A DNA stretch of 64,000 nt, from assembly GCF_018304945.1 (NCBI RefSeq), contig NZ_JAGQEE010000003.1:1-64000 (forward strand), read 5' to 3'. Of this stretch, positions 1 to 8,990 are shown piece after piece; the stretch's first letter is position 1; every line of letters starts with the position of its first letter. The translations under genes and the position numbers were made by a program. The notes under the pieces are model-generated. The model was not told the origin of the DNA and searched no databases. It saw nothing but the letters and a program-made list of their open reading frames with translations. This stretch comes from Collimonas humicola (GTDB lineage Bacteria > Pseudomonadota > Gammaproteobacteria > Burkholderiales > Burkholderiaceae_D).

Positions 1-83
1 TTGCCCCTCACCCGGCTGGCGCGCGCCGGATTTGGGGACCCGACCGAAGGGAGGGCAACGGCTTTGCGGTCGCCTTTTCTTTG

Positions 84-130
84 CTTACTTTCTTTTGGCC
101 GGGCCGCGCAGGCAAGCAAAAGAAAGTAAG
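84..130. repeat. Hairpin with 14-bp perfect arms
   Basis: The arm cttactttcttttg (84-97) is repeated exactly as its reverse complement at 117-130, around a 19-nt GC-rich loop. A T-rich stretch flanks the left arm. Similar sequences occur as dispersed intergenic repeats in beta- and gammaproteobacteria and can act as transcription ends. A terminator role is inferred. Confidence 0.6.
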
Positions 131-229
131 TAGCTGCCGGGCTACCCCCGGCTAGTATCCACGGAGCAGCAACAGTTTTAGCAACCTGCAGGCCGTTCTC
201 AGCATGCCAAGACATGTACTCCGTAGAAC

Positions 230-292
230 GTCAAATGGGGTCAGAGTAATTTTCGCAAAGAACCGCGAAAAAAAACTCTGACCCCATTTGAC
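230..292. repeat. Long palindrome with ggggtcagagt arms
   Basis: The 18-nt arm gtcaaatggggtcagagt (230-247) is perfectly inverted at 275-292. A second inner pair (ttttcgc and gcgaaa) leaves an 8-nt loop. The ggggtcagagt core resembles palindromic intergenic repeats seen in many proteobacteria, some of them mobilised by REP-associated transposases. No transposase gene lies nearby, so it would be a non-autonomous copy if it is mobile. Confidence 0.6.
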
Positions 293-320
293 TGCAATGG
301 CGGATCAGCGACCAGATGTG

Positions 321-1550
321 CTAGGCCGGTTGGTTAGCCGCTCGAGCAACTGCGGTCCGCAACGGACGGCAGAACCAGGCCCCCGCGGCCAGTTGCACCA
401 CCAGCCCAATCATCCACGACGCACGATGCGCCACCACCGCATATCCCCCGCCATCATGCGGCCACGCATTCAGCAACAAGCCGAATCCATACTGCACCAC
501 AAACGCCCCCGCAAAAATCGCCAAGGTCAAACCGGTACTCACCCGCCCAGCAAGATGCGACGGAAACTCCCGCACCAGCGCCGCATACGACAACACCCCA
601 GACGTCCCGAACACCCCATACATCCCCCACAACAACCAGCCCGGCGCCGGCGCATCAAGCAAGATCAGCAACTGCGCCAGCATGAACAAGAACATCCCCG
701 CCCCCGCAGTGACATGCAAGGAAATCCCCCGCTGCTGCAAACACCGCGCCAGCCAGCCCGAGCCCACCGCCCCCAGCACCATCGCCAAGCCCGCCAGCGC
801 CACGATATTCGCCGCAGCAACCGGCGCCAAACCGCTCACATCCCGCAGATAAGGCCCCGCCCACAAACCCTGCACCCCAAGAAACACCCCCTGGCTCGCC
901 ATGACAAACGGTGCAGTACGCCAGAACACCGCACTGCGAAAAATCGCGCCGATATCGCGCAGCTGCGTCCCCAGCGAACTTTCAGGATGCTGCTCATCCT
1001 TCTCCGGCACCAGCGTGAACAAGCCCAGCACGATCAGCAAGATCAATCCAGCCACCACCACAAACAGCACGCGCCAGGTAGTCACTCCAAGAGCCCAGGC
1101 AATCGGGGTGCCGGTAGCCACCGCCCCCAGGCCGCCAATCGCATAAATGGCGCCGTTCATCAAGGGCAGGTGATCGTGCGGAAACCAGGCCACGATCGCC
1201 TTCAGGCCGGCCATCAGGCATGCCGATGTACCAATCCCCAGCAGCAGGCGGCCGACCAGCAGGCTGCCGAAGCCATGCGCATTGGCCGACACCAGCGCGC
1301 CGGTCGCCGCCACCAGCAGCAGGCAGGCCAGCACCCGGCGCGGACCGAAGCGGTCCAGCAGCAGCCCTAAGGGCAGCTGGCAGGCTGCAAAGGCAAAGAA
1401 GTACAAGCTGGTCAGCAAGCCCAGCTGCGCCGGCGACAGGCCGAGTTCGCTGCTGAGCAGCGGCGCCAGCGGCAAATTGATGCCGCGCGCCAGATAGGAG
1501 ATGAAATAGCCCGAAGAAAATATCAGGAACACACGGGTAGCGAGTTTCAT
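321..1550 (-). CDS. MFS transporter
   Basis: This 409-aa protein is almost entirely hydrophobic, with about 12 predicted membrane segments typical of the major facilitator superfamily. Residues 62-70 carry the loop 2-3 signature (LLLDRFGPRR), and a second charged loop near 180-195 separates the two six-helix halves. It probably sits in the inner membrane as a proton-driven porter. The substrate cannot be read from the sequence. It is divergent from a LysR-type regulator gene 86 bp away, a common arrangement for a regulator and its target exporter. The family is certain and the function unknown. Confidence 0.85.
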   Translation of the reverse strand: MKLATRVFLIFSSGYFISYLARGINLPLAPLLSSELGLSPAQLGLLTSLYFFAFAACQLPLGLLLDRFGPRRVLACLLLVAATGALVSANAHGFGSLLVGRLLLGIGTSACLMAGLKAIVAWFPHDHLPLMNGAIYAIGGLGAVATGTPIAWALGVTTWRVLFVVVAGLILLIVLGLFTLVPEKDEQHPESSLGTQLRDIGAIFRSAVFWRTAPFVMASQGVFLGVQGLWAGPYLRDVSGLAPVAAANIVALAGLAMVLGAVGSGWLARCLQQRGISLHVTAGAGMFLFMLAQLLILLDAPAPGWLLWGMYGVFGTSGVLSYAALVREFPSHLAGRVSTGLTLAIFAGAFVVQYGFGLLLNAWPHDGGGYAVVAHRASWMIGLVVQLAAGAWFCRPLRTAVARAANQPA

Positions 1551-1636
1551 GGCAGATCACTCATAAGAACAGAATATGTCGATAGTAGAGAGCAAGCCGT
1601 GTGAAGGCCAACGAAGTGTTTTATCCTTATATGTGA

Positions 1637-2587
1637 ATGGAATTAACCGATCAACCGAAAACCGCCGCCCAAGCCCCCGCCGCCATGTTTGAACGCCTGC
1701 CGCCCACCCAGACCCTGCGCGCCTTTGAAGCCGCAGCCCGCCTCGGCAACTACACCCGCGCCGGCGAGGAACTGAACCTGACCCATAGCGCCATCAGCCA
1801 CCAGATCCGCGCTCTGGAGCAGCGCACCGGGCGCAAGCTGTTCCAGCGCGAGGGCCGCCAGATGGCGCTGACCGACAGCGGCCGTCTGCTGGCGGGAGAA
1901 ATACGGCAAGCGCTGACGACGCTTGACCGTGCCCTGCACATAGGCCGCGCTGAAACCGGGCGCGCAGCGCAAGTCTTGCGCGTCAGCGCGCCGCCCTCGT
2001 TCGCCAGCGCCTGGCTGGTGCCGCGCCTGGCGGCATTCCACCGGCAGCACCCGCATATCAACATCAGCTTGCGCAGCGCCCACGAACTGAGCGAACTCGA
2101 TTTCAGCAATGCCGACGTCGCCATCTGGTATGGCCGCGCCGGCCACAAGAATCATCGCTACGAGCGCCTGCTCAAGGAAGTGATTTTTCCGGTCTGCAGC
2201 CCAGCCTTCGTCGCCAGCCATCCAGACCTCAGGCCGCAAGACCTGCCGCGCCATCCCTTGCTGCGCTTTGCCCACCATGGCGGCTGGGAACCGTGGTTTG
2301 CCGCGGCCGGCATCCAGCACGGCGAACCACAAAGCGGCCCGGTCTACGACGACCCCATGCATCTGCTGGACGCCGCCGCGGCCGATCAAGGCATCGCCCT
2401 GGCGCGCAGCTGCCTGGTGCACAACCATCTCGCCAGCGGCCGCCTGGTGCGCCTGTTCGACATCACGGCGCCGGCGCGCGGCAGTTATTTTTCAGTCTCG
2501 CCCTTCGATACTACAAAGACAACTACAATTACGGATTTCCAGGACTGGCTAAGCGCCATCCTGATTGAATCAAGCATAAAGGAATAA
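1637..2587 (+). CDS. LysR-family transcriptional regulator, GcvA-like
   Basis: A 316-aa LysR-type regulator. The winged helix-turn-helix covers roughly residues 20-80 (TLRAFEAAARLGNYTRAGEE, then SAISHQIRALEQRTG), and a periplasmic-binding-protein-like effector domain follows from about residue 105. The HTH sequence resembles the GcvA subgroup. The start is uncertain: ATG at 1685 would remove 16 poorly conserved residues and begin MFERLPP, closer to the usual family N-terminus. Neither ATG has a clear ribosome binding site. Its likely target is the divergent MFS gene, and a MOSC gene follows after 6 bp. Confidence 0.85.
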   Translation: MELTDQPKTAAQAPAAMFERLPPTQTLRAFEAAARLGNYTRAGEELNLTHSAISHQIRALEQRTGRKLFQREGRQMALTDSGRLLAGEIRQALTTLDRALHIGRAETGRAAQVLRVSAPPSFASAWLVPRLAAFHRQHPHINISLRSAHELSELDFSNADVAIWYGRAGHKNHRYERLLKEVIFPVCSPAFVASHPDLRPQDLPRHPLLRFAHHGGWEPWFAAAGIQHGEPQSGPVYDDPMHLLDAAAADQGIALARSCLVHNHLASGRLVRLFDITAPARGSYFSVSPFDTTKTTTITDFQDWLSAILIESSIKE

Positions 2588-2593
2588 CAAGCG

Positions 2594-3445
2594 ATGCCGA
2601 CCATTACCACGCTGACGCTATACCCGATAAAATCCTGCGCCGGCATTGCCCTGCAGGCGGCGACGATTACCGCTGCCGGCCTTTGCCATCAGCAAGTGCA
2701 CGACCGCGAATGGATGGTGGTCGACGGCGCCGGGCAATTCCTGTCGCAACGCAGCCATCCGCGCATGGCGCTGATCGTGCCAGCCTTGCAGGCCGGCAGC
2801 ATGACCCTGCAAGCGCCAGGCATGGCGCCGCTGGAAATCCCGACCGCGCCGCTGCCAACCGGCTTGGCCCCTGTCATCGCGGTCACCATCTGGGACGACC
2901 ATCTCAGCGCCCACGACTGCGGCGGCGAGGCCGGCCGCTGGCTTTCGCAATTGCTCGGCCAGCCTTGCCGGCTGGTGCGTTTCGACCCTGCCGTCAAACG
3001 GCTGGCGAGCAAGAAATGGACGGACGATGCGGACGTTCCGACCCGCTTCCCCGACGGTTTTCCGATGCTGGTGATTTCACAGGGCTCGCTGGATGACTTG
3101 AACCAGAAGCTGCAGGCCCAGGGCCGCGCCGCGGTGCCGATGAACCGCTACCGTCCGAACCTCGTGATCGATGGCGTGGACGCGTTTGAAGAAGATTTTG
3201 CCGCGACAATCGAAGCCGGGCCGCTGCGTCTGCAGCTAGTCAAGCCGTGCACGCGCTGCCCGATGCCCGCGGTCGACCAGGCTACCGGCGAGTTCGGCCC
3301 CGATCCCATGGATATCCTGCAGACCTATCGCGGCAATCCGCGCGTCGACGGCGCGCCCACCTTTGGCGTCAATGCCATCGTGCAGGACGGCGCCGGTGAA
3401 ACCCTGCATGTCGGCCAGGAGATCGCGCTTGAACTGGATTTCTGA
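2594..3445 (+). CDS. MOSC domain protein, YcbX/mARC-like
   Basis: A 283-aa protein with an N-terminal MOSC beta-barrel domain (MPTITTLTLYPIKSCAG) and a C-terminal MOSC domain. Cys219 and Cys222 lie in KPCTRCPM, where the family places the cysteine that ligands the molybdenum cofactor. Relatives (YcbX, eukaryotic mARC) reduce N-hydroxylated compounds with electrons from a ferredoxin-like partner. No ferredoxin domain is fused here. It starts 6 bp after the LysR gene and is probably cotranscribed with it. It converges on the next gene with a 3-bp gap. Confidence 0.85.
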   Translation: MPTITTLTLYPIKSCAGIALQAATITAAGLCHQQVHDREWMVVDGAGQFLSQRSHPRMALIVPALQAGSMTLQAPGMAPLEIPTAPLPTGLAPVIAVTIWDDHLSAHDCGGEAGRWLSQLLGQPCRLVRFDPAVKRLASKKWTDDADVPTRFPDGFPMLVISQGSLDDLNQKLQAQGRAAVPMNRYRPNLVIDGVDAFEEDFAATIEAGPLRLQLVKPCTRCPMPAVDQATGEFGPDPMDILQTYRGNPRVDGAPTFGVNAIVQDGAGETLHVGQEIALELDF

Positions 3446-3448
3446 CGC

Positions 3449-5023
3449 TTATTTTGCCAACCGGCCGTCGCGCCGCTGCCAGATGGCCAGCGGATTGGCA
3501 TCCTGCACGGCAGCGGGCAACAAGTCTTGCGGCAGGTTCTGGTAGGACACCGGACGCAGGAAACGGTAGATCGCCGCACTGCCGACCGAAGTGCTGCGGC
3601 TGTCCGAAGTCGCCGGGAAGGGGCCGCCGTGCACCATTGCATGCGACACTTCAACCCCGGTCGGAAAGCCATTGACCAGGATGCGGCCGGCCTTGCGCTC
3701 CAGCAGCGGCAGCAGGCGGCGCGCCAACGCCGCGTCGCCGTTCTCCATTTGCAGGGTGGCAGTGAGTTGCCCTTCCAGCTGCTCGCTGACTTGCAGTAGT
3801 TCCGCCTCATCGGCGCATGCCACCAGCAAGGAGACCGGCCCGAATACTTCCGCGCTCAACACCGGATTAGAGAGGAAGGCTGCCGCGCTGGCAGCAAACA
3901 AGGCCGGCACCGCCTGGCAGCCCTCCGCAGCGGCTCCCCGCCCGAATTGCCTGACATCGGCCTGCGCCGCCAGCGTCGCTACGCCTTGCTCATAGGCTGC
4001 ATGAATACCTGTAGTCAGCATGACCGCCGCGCTGCGCTGCGCCAGTTCCTCGCCGGCACGTTGCGCAAAGCGCTCGAAATCGGCGCCAGCCAGGCCGAGC
4101 ACCAATCCAGGATTGGTGCAAAATTGACCCGCTCCCAGCGTCACCGAATCGGCGAAACCTTTGGCGATGGCTTCGCCGCACGCTGCCAGCGCCGCCGGCA
4201 GCAGATAAACCGGATTGATGCTGCTCATTTCGGCATACACCGGGATCGGCTGCGGCCGCGCCGCCGCCACCTGCATCAGGGCCAGCCCGCCCTGGCGCGA
4301 GCCGGTGAATCCCACCGCCTGTATGTGCCGATTCTGCACCAGCGCAGTTCCCAACGCATTGCCGCTGCCGGTCAGCAGCGAAAACACGCCTTCCGGCAAA
4401 TTGCAGATGGCAACCGCCTGTTGCACGGCGCGTCCGACCAGTTCCGAGGTGCCAGGATGCGCCGGATGCGCCTTGACCACCACCGGACAGCCTGCCGCCA
4501 GCGCGGCAGCGGTATCGCCGCCCGCCACTGAAAACGCCAAGGGAAAATTGCTGGCGCCGAACACCGCCACCGGACCGACGGCGATATTGCGCAAGCGCAG
4601 ATCGACGCGCGGCTGCGGCAAGCGCTCAGGCAGGGCTGGATCGATGCGGGCATCGTTCCACGAGCCTTCGCGCAGCACTGCGGCAAACAGCATCAGCTGT
4701 CCCACCGTACGGCCGCGTTCGCCTTCCAGGCGGGCGCGCGGCAAGCCGCTTTCCGCCATAGCGCGCAGGATCAGTTCATCGCCGATGCCGAGGATCTGCT
4801 GCGCGATCGTTTCCAGAAACCGGGCGCGCGCTTCCTGGCCGGTTTCTCGATAGGCATCGAAAGCGGCTTGCGCCAACGCGCAAGCGCGCTCGACATCCTG
4901 CGGCCCGGCGCTATGGAAATCCGGCCCTATCTGTTTGCCCTGGACCGTATCGAAGGCCTGGAATACAGCACCCTGGCTATGGCTCTGGCTGCTGCCGATG
5001 ATGGATTGTCCGCTGATGGGCAT
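3449..5023 (-). CDS. 2,5-dioxovalerate (alpha-ketoglutarate semialdehyde) dehydrogenase
   Basis: A 524-aa aldehyde dehydrogenase with the catalytic Cys302 ([10 protein letters not shown]) and general base Glu265 (PVYAEMSS). The length and N-terminus match the long class of alpha-ketoglutarate semialdehyde dehydrogenases, which oxidise 2,5-dioxopentanoate to 2-oxoglutarate with NAD(P)+. It is the last gene of a minus-strand unit after lhpC and a GntR regulator, and the lhpA-B-F-E genes lie nearby. That context makes it the final step of hydroxyproline breakdown, although the same enzyme also serves pentose and glucarate pathways. A good ribosome binding site (AGAGGA) precedes the ATG at 5023. 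Confidence 0.88.
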   Translation of the reverse strand: MPISGQSIIGSSQSHSQGAVFQAFDTVQGKQIGPDFHSAGPQDVERACALAQAAFDAYRETGQEARARFLETIAQQILGIGDELILRAMAESGLPRARLEGERGRTVGQLMLFAAVLREGSWNDARIDPALPERLPQPRVDLRLRNIAVGPVAVFGASNFPLAFSVAGGDTAAALAAGCPVVVKAHPAHPGTSELVGRAVQQAVAICNLPEGVFSLLTGSGNALGTALVQNRHIQAVGFTGSRQGGLALMQVAAARPQPIPVYAEMSSINPVYLLPAALAACGEAIAKGFADSVTLGAGQFCTNPGLVLGLAGADFERFAQRAGEELAQRSAAVMLTTGIHAAYEQGVATLAAQADVRQFGRGAAAEGCQAVPALFAASAAAFLSNPVLSAEVFGPVSLLVACADEAELLQVSEQLEGQLTATLQMENGDAALARRLLPLLERKAGRILVNGFPTGVEVSHAMVHGGPFPATSDSRSTSVGSAAIYRFLRPVSYQNLPQDLLPAAVQDANPLAIWQRRDGRLAK

Positions 5024-5045
5024 GATTCCTCTTGCGTGATATTTC

Positions 5046-5720
5046 TTAGTTGTCTATGACTTTGCGCGCAAACAGTTCCAGGTAGTCGATCAGGGCGCTG
5101 GCGCCTTTGACCGCTTCCTGCGGATCGCCGTCAGCCACCGAAACCGCCATCTGCATATGGCATTTGGCGCCTTCGACGATGTCGCCTTCGTGCTGGAAGG
5201 CATACCAGAAACGCCGGCACTTGATGATCAGCGGCGTCACCGCCGCCACTGCCGACGGATTGCGGCAAGCCGCGTGCACCACGTGATCCAGTTCCTGGTC
5301 GGCTTGCATGTAGGCGCCCAGGTCGTCCTTCTTGGCCGCCGCCACCATCCGCTTGGCGCAAGCCAGCAAATCCTTGCGCTGCTGCGGCGTCGCCTTGCGC
5401 GCGGCGCTTTGCGCGATCAGCTGGTCCAGCACGCGCCGGGTCTCGATCAGGGTCAGGTGCCCGGCCGCTTCAATATCGCTGACGATCAGGCCGCGCCGCG
5501 GCATCTGCTCGATCAGGCCGTTCGAGGTCATGCGCATCAAGGCTTCGCGCAAGGGCGTGCGGCCATGCCCCGTCATCTCCACCAGATCGGCTTCGACGAT
5601 GGGCGCGCCGGGCGCAATCTGCAAGGTGACGATCAGGTTTTCCAGCGTGTCGTAGGCGATATCCGCCGCCCGCAATTTGGGCGGCGGCAGGCTGCGTTCA
5701 TTTTTTTTACTGCTGACCAT
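5046..5720 (-). CDS. GntR-family regulator, FCD subfamily (probable hydroxyproline regulator)
   Basis: A 224-aa regulator with an N-terminal winged HTH (about residues 18-80, including [18 protein letters not shown]) and a helical C-terminal FCD domain that carries the usual metal-binding Asp/His positions (QELDHVVH near 143-150). FCD regulators are mostly repressors released by a carboxylate or amino-acid catabolite. It lies between lhpC and the semialdehyde dehydrogenase on the same strand, so it is probably autoregulated. The 18-bp palindrome at 6845-6862 upstream of lhpC is the best operator candidate. Confidence 0.87.
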   Translation of the reverse strand: MVSSKKNERSLPPPKLRAADIAYDTLENLIVTLQIAPGAPIVEADLVEMTGHGRTPLREALMRMTSNGLIEQMPRRGLIVSDIEAAGHLTLIETRRVLDQLIAQSAARKATPQQRKDLLACAKRMVAAAKKDDLGAYMQADQELDHVVHAACRNPSAVAAVTPLIIKCRRFWYAFQHEGDIVEGAKCHMQMAVSVADGDPQEAVKGASALIDYLELFARKVIDN

Positions 5721-5843
5721 GATGTTTTAGCTATCCCTATTCTGCTTACCCCGTACCGTTTCCCTGCACGGGCAAGATCAAATGATAGCAGTCCAGCCGC
5801 CGCCCGCTGCAGATTGAACGCGTAATGAAGGCTTAATGAAGAC

Positions 5844-6764
5844 TTACTGGTCAAGCTTGAACTGGCTCAGGTCGGGACGGGTATCGATGGCATGCTGGAT
5901 GACGGCGGCGACGCGCGCGCGCTCGGCTCCTGCCAGCGGCTGGCGCGGACGGCGCACGATTTCATTGCCGACGCCGGCCATCGCCTCAATCAGCTTGAGG
6001 TTTTGCACCAGCTTGGTCGAGACGTCCAGATGCAGCAGCGGCGTCATCCATTGATACAGCTTGAGCGCTTCTTCATAGCGCTTGGCTTTCATCAGCGTGT
6101 ACAACGCCACCGTTTCTTTCGGGAAGGCCACTACCACGCCGGCCAGCAAGCCGTCCGCGCCGATAGCCAGCGCTTCGAAGGCCAGGTCGTCGACGCCCAT
6201 GAACAATTGATAGCGGTTGCCCAGCGCATTGCGCAAGTCCGTGATGCGGCGGATGTTGTCGGTCGATTCCTTGATCGCCACCAGCCATTTGCAATCCGCC
6301 AGCTCGACGAAATCCTGCGGTGTCAGGTCGACCCGGTAGGCCACCGGATTGTTGTAGACCATGATCGGCAGCTGCGCGGCGTCGGCGATGGTGCGCAGGT
6401 TGTCCTTGGCTTCGCGAGCGTCGGCCACATACAGCACCGACGGCATCACCATCAAGCCCTGCACGCCCAGCTTGGCGGCTTGCTCAGCGAAATGCACCGC
6501 ATCGCGGGTGCGCAGCTCGGAGACATTGGCTAGCACCGGCACGCGGCCGTTGGCCACCGACAATGCGATTTTCGTGACTTCGAGTTTTTCATCCAGCGAC
6601 AGCGTGCTGGCTTCGCCCAGCGAGCCGCAGGTGACCAGGCCATGTACCCCGCTGTCGATCTGGAAGGCGTAATGCTTTTCCATCTCGGCGTGGTCGAGAT
6701 CTTCGTTTTCCTTGAACTTGGTGGTGACGGCGGGGAATACGCCTTCCCATTTTGCTGACGACAT
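5844..6764 (-). CDS. lhpC: 1-pyrroline-4-hydroxy-2-carboxylate deaminase (DapA superfamily)
   Basis: A 306-aa TIM-barrel protein of the dihydrodipicolinate synthase/N-acetylneuraminate lyase superfamily. The Schiff-base lysine is Lys165 (VAIKEST) and the catalytic tyrosine Tyr137 (VYNNP). Family members in hydroxyproline clusters convert 1-pyrroline-4-hydroxy-2-carboxylate to 2,5-dioxovalerate and ammonia. That role is assigned here from context: the downstream dehydrogenase uses 2,5-dioxovalerate, and the lhpA-B-F-E operon makes the substrate. The sequence alone could also fit another aldolase of the superfamily. AAGGAG lies 7 nt before the ATG at 6764. It is first in the unit lhpC-gntR-dehydrogenase. 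Confidence 0.85.
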   Translation of the reverse strand: MSSAKWEGVFPAVTTKFKENEDLDHAEMEKHYAFQIDSGVHGLVTCGSLGEASTLSLDEKLEVTKIALSVANGRVPVLANVSELRTRDAVHFAEQAAKLGVQGLMVMPSVLYVADAREAKDNLRTIADAAQLPIMVYNNPVAYRVDLTPQDFVELADCKWLVAIKESTDNIRRITDLRNALGNRYQLFMGVDDLAFEALAIGADGLLAGVVVAFPKETVALYTLMKAKRYEEALKLYQWMTPLLHLDVSTKLVQNLKLIEAMAGVGNEIVRRPRQPLAGAERARVAAVIQHAIDTRPDLSQFKLDQ

Positions 6765-6833
6765 GTGCGGCTCCTTGAAAAAAAAGAAACTGGCTGGTGC
6801 GGCGGCCAGTGCTGGAAAAGATCGATGAAAGCG

Positions 6834-6862
6834 ATACTAATATCTTGCAAATATATTTGCAA
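6834..6862 (-). promoter_or_regulatory. Predicted lhpC promoter
   Basis: On the minus strand TTGCAA (6862-6857) and TAGTAT (6839-6834) are separated by 17 nt. The -35 hexamer and most of the spacer are the 18-bp palindrome, which is the geometry of a promoter blocked by a bound repressor. The hexamers match a sigma-70 promoter fairly well. No start site is known. Confidence 0.5.
6845..6862. promoter_or_regulatory. 18-bp perfect palindrome, probable GntR operator
   Basis: TTGCAAATATATTTGCAA equals its own reverse complement. It lies in an AT-rich island between lhpC and the divergent binding-protein gene, in an otherwise GC-rich window. FCD-type GntR proteins bind short dyads with A/T-rich centres, and a gntR gene is the second gene of the lhpC unit. 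Assignment to that regulator is inferred from position. Confidence 0.6.
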
Positions 6863-6873
6863 TATATTTAAAT
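6845..6873 (+). promoter_or_regulatory. Predicted promoter of the binding-protein gene
   Basis: On the plus strand TTGCAA (6845-6850) and TTAAAT (6868-6873) are separated by 17 nt. The same palindrome supplies the -35 element on both strands, so one operator could govern both divergent genes. This is inferred from spacing only. Confidence 0.42.
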
Positions 6874-7014
6874 GAAGCCTCCGCACATGAAAAAGGAAGC
6901 AAAAACACGACTCGCAAAAGCCGGCCCGCCGGGGCTGCCAATACTGTGCAGAACTCTGCATGGATCTTGCACAGATCAGTACAAATCCAAGAAAACTATT
7001 CAGGAGCGAAGAAA

Positions 7015-8139
7015 ATGAGCTTTACCGTCAAAGCAATTTGCCTGGCCTGCAGTGTGGTATTGAGCGCAGCATCCGCGGCGCAGGAAGTCGTCAAGATCGG
7101 TCTGACGAGTCCGCTGACCGGACCACAGGCGCCGGCTGGCAAAGATAATGAAAGCGGCGCCAAAATGGCGGTCGAACAACTCAACAGGAACAAGTTCACG
7201 GTCGCCGGCAAAGTGTTGAGCTTCCAGCTGCTGACCGAAGACGACCAGGGCGATCCGAAAGCCGGCGTTGCGGCGGCGCAGAAACTGGTGGACAGCAAGG
7301 TCAAGGCGGTGCTCGGTCCCTACAATTCGGGCGTGGCGATCCCGGCCTCCAAGGTGTATAACGATGCCGGCGTGGTGATGGCCACCGTCGGCACCAATCC
7401 GCGCATTACGCAGCAGGGTTACGAGCATGTGTTCCGGCTCGATCCCAACGATAGCCAGCTGGGCGGCAACATGGCGGTCTATGCGGCCAGGCAGCTGAAA
7501 CTGAAAAAGGTGGCGGTCATCGATGACCGCACCGCTTACGGCCAAGGCGTCGCCGATGCCTTCCTGAAAGCGGCCAAAGCCAGCCAGATCGAGATCGTCA
7601 GCCGTGAATTCACCAACGACAAGGCGAGCGAATTCAGCGCCATCCTGACCTCGATCAAAGGCAAGCAGGTCGACGCCATCTTCTACGGCGGCTACTTCGC
7701 CCAGGCCGCCGCCATGAAGCGCCAGATGAAGCAGCTCGGCCTCGATGTGGTGCTGATGGGCGGCGACGCCATCTGCAATGCGGAAACCGGCAAGCTCGGC
7801 GGCGATGCCGTCAACGACAAGGTCTATTGCGTGCAAGGCGGCACCGTATTGGGCGACAAGGCCGATGAGAAGGTCTTCCTGAGCGACTTCCAGAAAACCT
7901 ACGGCAAGGCGCCGCTGACTTATGCGCCCTATTTCTACGACGGCATGCTGATGATTGCCGAAGCCATGAAAAAGGCCGGCTCCACCGAGCCCGCCAGATT
8001 CGGCCCGGTGCTGGCGGCCATGAAGTATTCGGGGGTGGTCGGCGAGTATGAGTTCGACGCCAGCCACGACTTGAAGAACGCACCGGTCACCATCTATCAG
8101 TTCAAGGGTGGCGAGCCGGTAGCCGTTCCTGCGCACTGA
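7015..8139 (+). CDS. Branched-chain amino-acid type ABC transporter substrate-binding protein
   Basis: A 374-aa periplasmic protein of the LivJ/LivK type I binding-protein family. It has an N-terminal signal peptide (cleavage probably after SAASAA, about residue 22), the opening motif VKIGLTSPLTGPQ, and two Rossmann-like lobes. The ATG at 7015 is preferred over upstream in-frame codons because CAGGAG lies just before it and the signal peptide starts there. No permease or ATPase genes lie nearby, so it must use a transporter encoded elsewhere or act as a sensor. Its divergent position next to lhpC and the shared palindrome suggest that it binds hydroxyproline or a related imino acid. Confidence 0.87.
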   Translation: MSFTVKAICLACSVVLSAASAAQEVVKIGLTSPLTGPQAPAGKDNESGAKMAVEQLNRNKFTVAGKVLSFQLLTEDDQGDPKAGVAAAQKLVDSKVKAVLGPYNSGVAIPASKVYNDAGVVMATVGTNPRITQQGYEHVFRLDPNDSQLGGNMAVYAARQLKLKKVAVIDDRTAYGQGVADAFLKAAKASQIEIVSREFTNDKASEFSAILTSIKGKQVDAIFYGGYFAQAAAMKRQMKQLGLDVVLMGGDAICNAETGKLGGDAVNDKVYCVQGGTVLGDKADEKVFLSDFQKTYGKAPLTYAPYFYDGMLMIAEAMKKAGSTEPARFGPVLAAMKYSGVVGEYEFDASHDLKNAPVTIYQFKGGEPVAVPAH

Positions 8140-8152
8140 TGTTTTTACGGAA

Positions 8153-8182
8153 TGGCGGGCAGCGCGACTCCGCTGTCCGCCA
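8153..8182. other. Hairpin after the binding-protein gene
   Basis: The arm tggcgggcagcg (8153-8164) pairs with cgctgtccgcca (8171-8182) with one mismatch and a 6-nt loop, 13 nt after the stop codon. No T-run follows, so it could be a weak terminator or an mRNA-stabilising stem. Confidence 0.35.
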
Positions 8183-8224
8183 CAAGGGTATGATGCAAGC
8201 AACTTCCACCGCCGCGCCGCCAGC

Positions 8225-8989
8225 ATGAGCCACTCCGCCGCCCCGACCGAGACCGCCGCCGACCGCAACCTGCTGGCGGCAGCGCTGGGCAATGTATTTT
8301 TCGCCGAAGCGCTGTTCGACGCCTTGCCGGACGTAGTGTTTTTCGTCAAAGGGATGCAGGCCGAATACCTGGTGGTCAATCACACGCTGGTGGCGCGCTG
8401 CGGCTTGGCCGACAAGGCCGCCTTGCTGGGACGCACGGCGGGCGACATCTTTCCGCCGGAATTTGCTGCCAGCTACAAGGCACAGGACCAGCGCGTGCTC
8501 AGCACCGGGATAGACATCCACGACCAGCTGGAGCTGCATCTCTATCCGAACCGTGCGCCGGGCTGGTGCGTCACGCATAAGATCGTGCTGCGCGACCGCG
8601 CAGGCGGCATCGCCGGCATGGCCGGCATTTCACGCGACCTGGCGATGCCCGACAAGAATCATCCGGTGTATAAGCGCGTCGCCGCGGCTGCGCATTTCAT
8701 CCATGACCACTACGACCAGCCCTTGCAGATCGCCGAACTGGCCAGGCTCGCTGCGCTGTCGGTAGCTCAGCTGGAGCGTTATTTCCAAAGGATTTTTTCC
8801 CTGAATCCACGGCAGATGATTATCAAGACCCGGCTGGATGCGGCCTCGGCGCTGCTAGCGGGATCGCAGAGCATCACCGAGATCGCTGCCGCCTGCGGCT
8901 ATCACGACCACAGCGCATTTACGCGCCAGTTCAAGGCGACGGTGGGGATTACGCCGCGCGCCTACAGGCAGTTGCTGCAAGCGGGATAA
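8225..8989 (+). CDS. AraC-family regulator with an N-terminal PAS domain
   Basis: A 254-aa protein. Residues about 25-140 look like a PAS sensor (LFDALPDVVFFVKGMQAEYLVVNH, ending MAGISRDL), and residues about 150-254 form a double-HTH AraC/XylS domain (IAELARLAALSVAQLERYFQ; ITEIAAACGYHDHSAFTRQF). It lies inside the hydroxyproline island, between the binding-protein gene and the lhp oxidation operon, and converges on lhpE with a single base between the two stop codons. The simplest reading is a ligand-sensing activator of the lhpA-B-F-E operon, but that is an inference from context. Confidence 0.85.
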   Translation: MSHSAAPTETAADRNLLAAALGNVFFAEALFDALPDVVFFVKGMQAEYLVVNHTLVARCGLADKAALLGRTAGDIFPPEFAASYKAQDQRVLSTGIDIHDQLELHLYPNRAPGWCVTHKIVLRDRAGGIAGMAGISRDLAMPDKNHPVYKRVAAAAHFIHDHYDQPLQIAELARLAALSVAQLERYFQRIFSLNPRQMIIKTRLDAASALLAGSQSITEIAAACGYHDHSAFTRQFKATVGITPRAYRQLLQAG

Positions 8990-8990
8990 G

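Larger units (their letters stand above)
1..320. other. Intergenic repeat zone without a gene
   Basis: No convincing coding sequence is seen here. The reading frames that cross it carry no recognisable protein. It holds two separate inverted repeats, listed individually, and lies downstream of the MFS gene, which is transcribed towards it. Confidence 0.6.

Noticed and set aside
288-1370. A 360-aa plus-strand frame rich in His, Gln and Arg
   Set aside because: It lies antisense to the MFS transporter and its composition is typical of a reversed membrane-protein gene.
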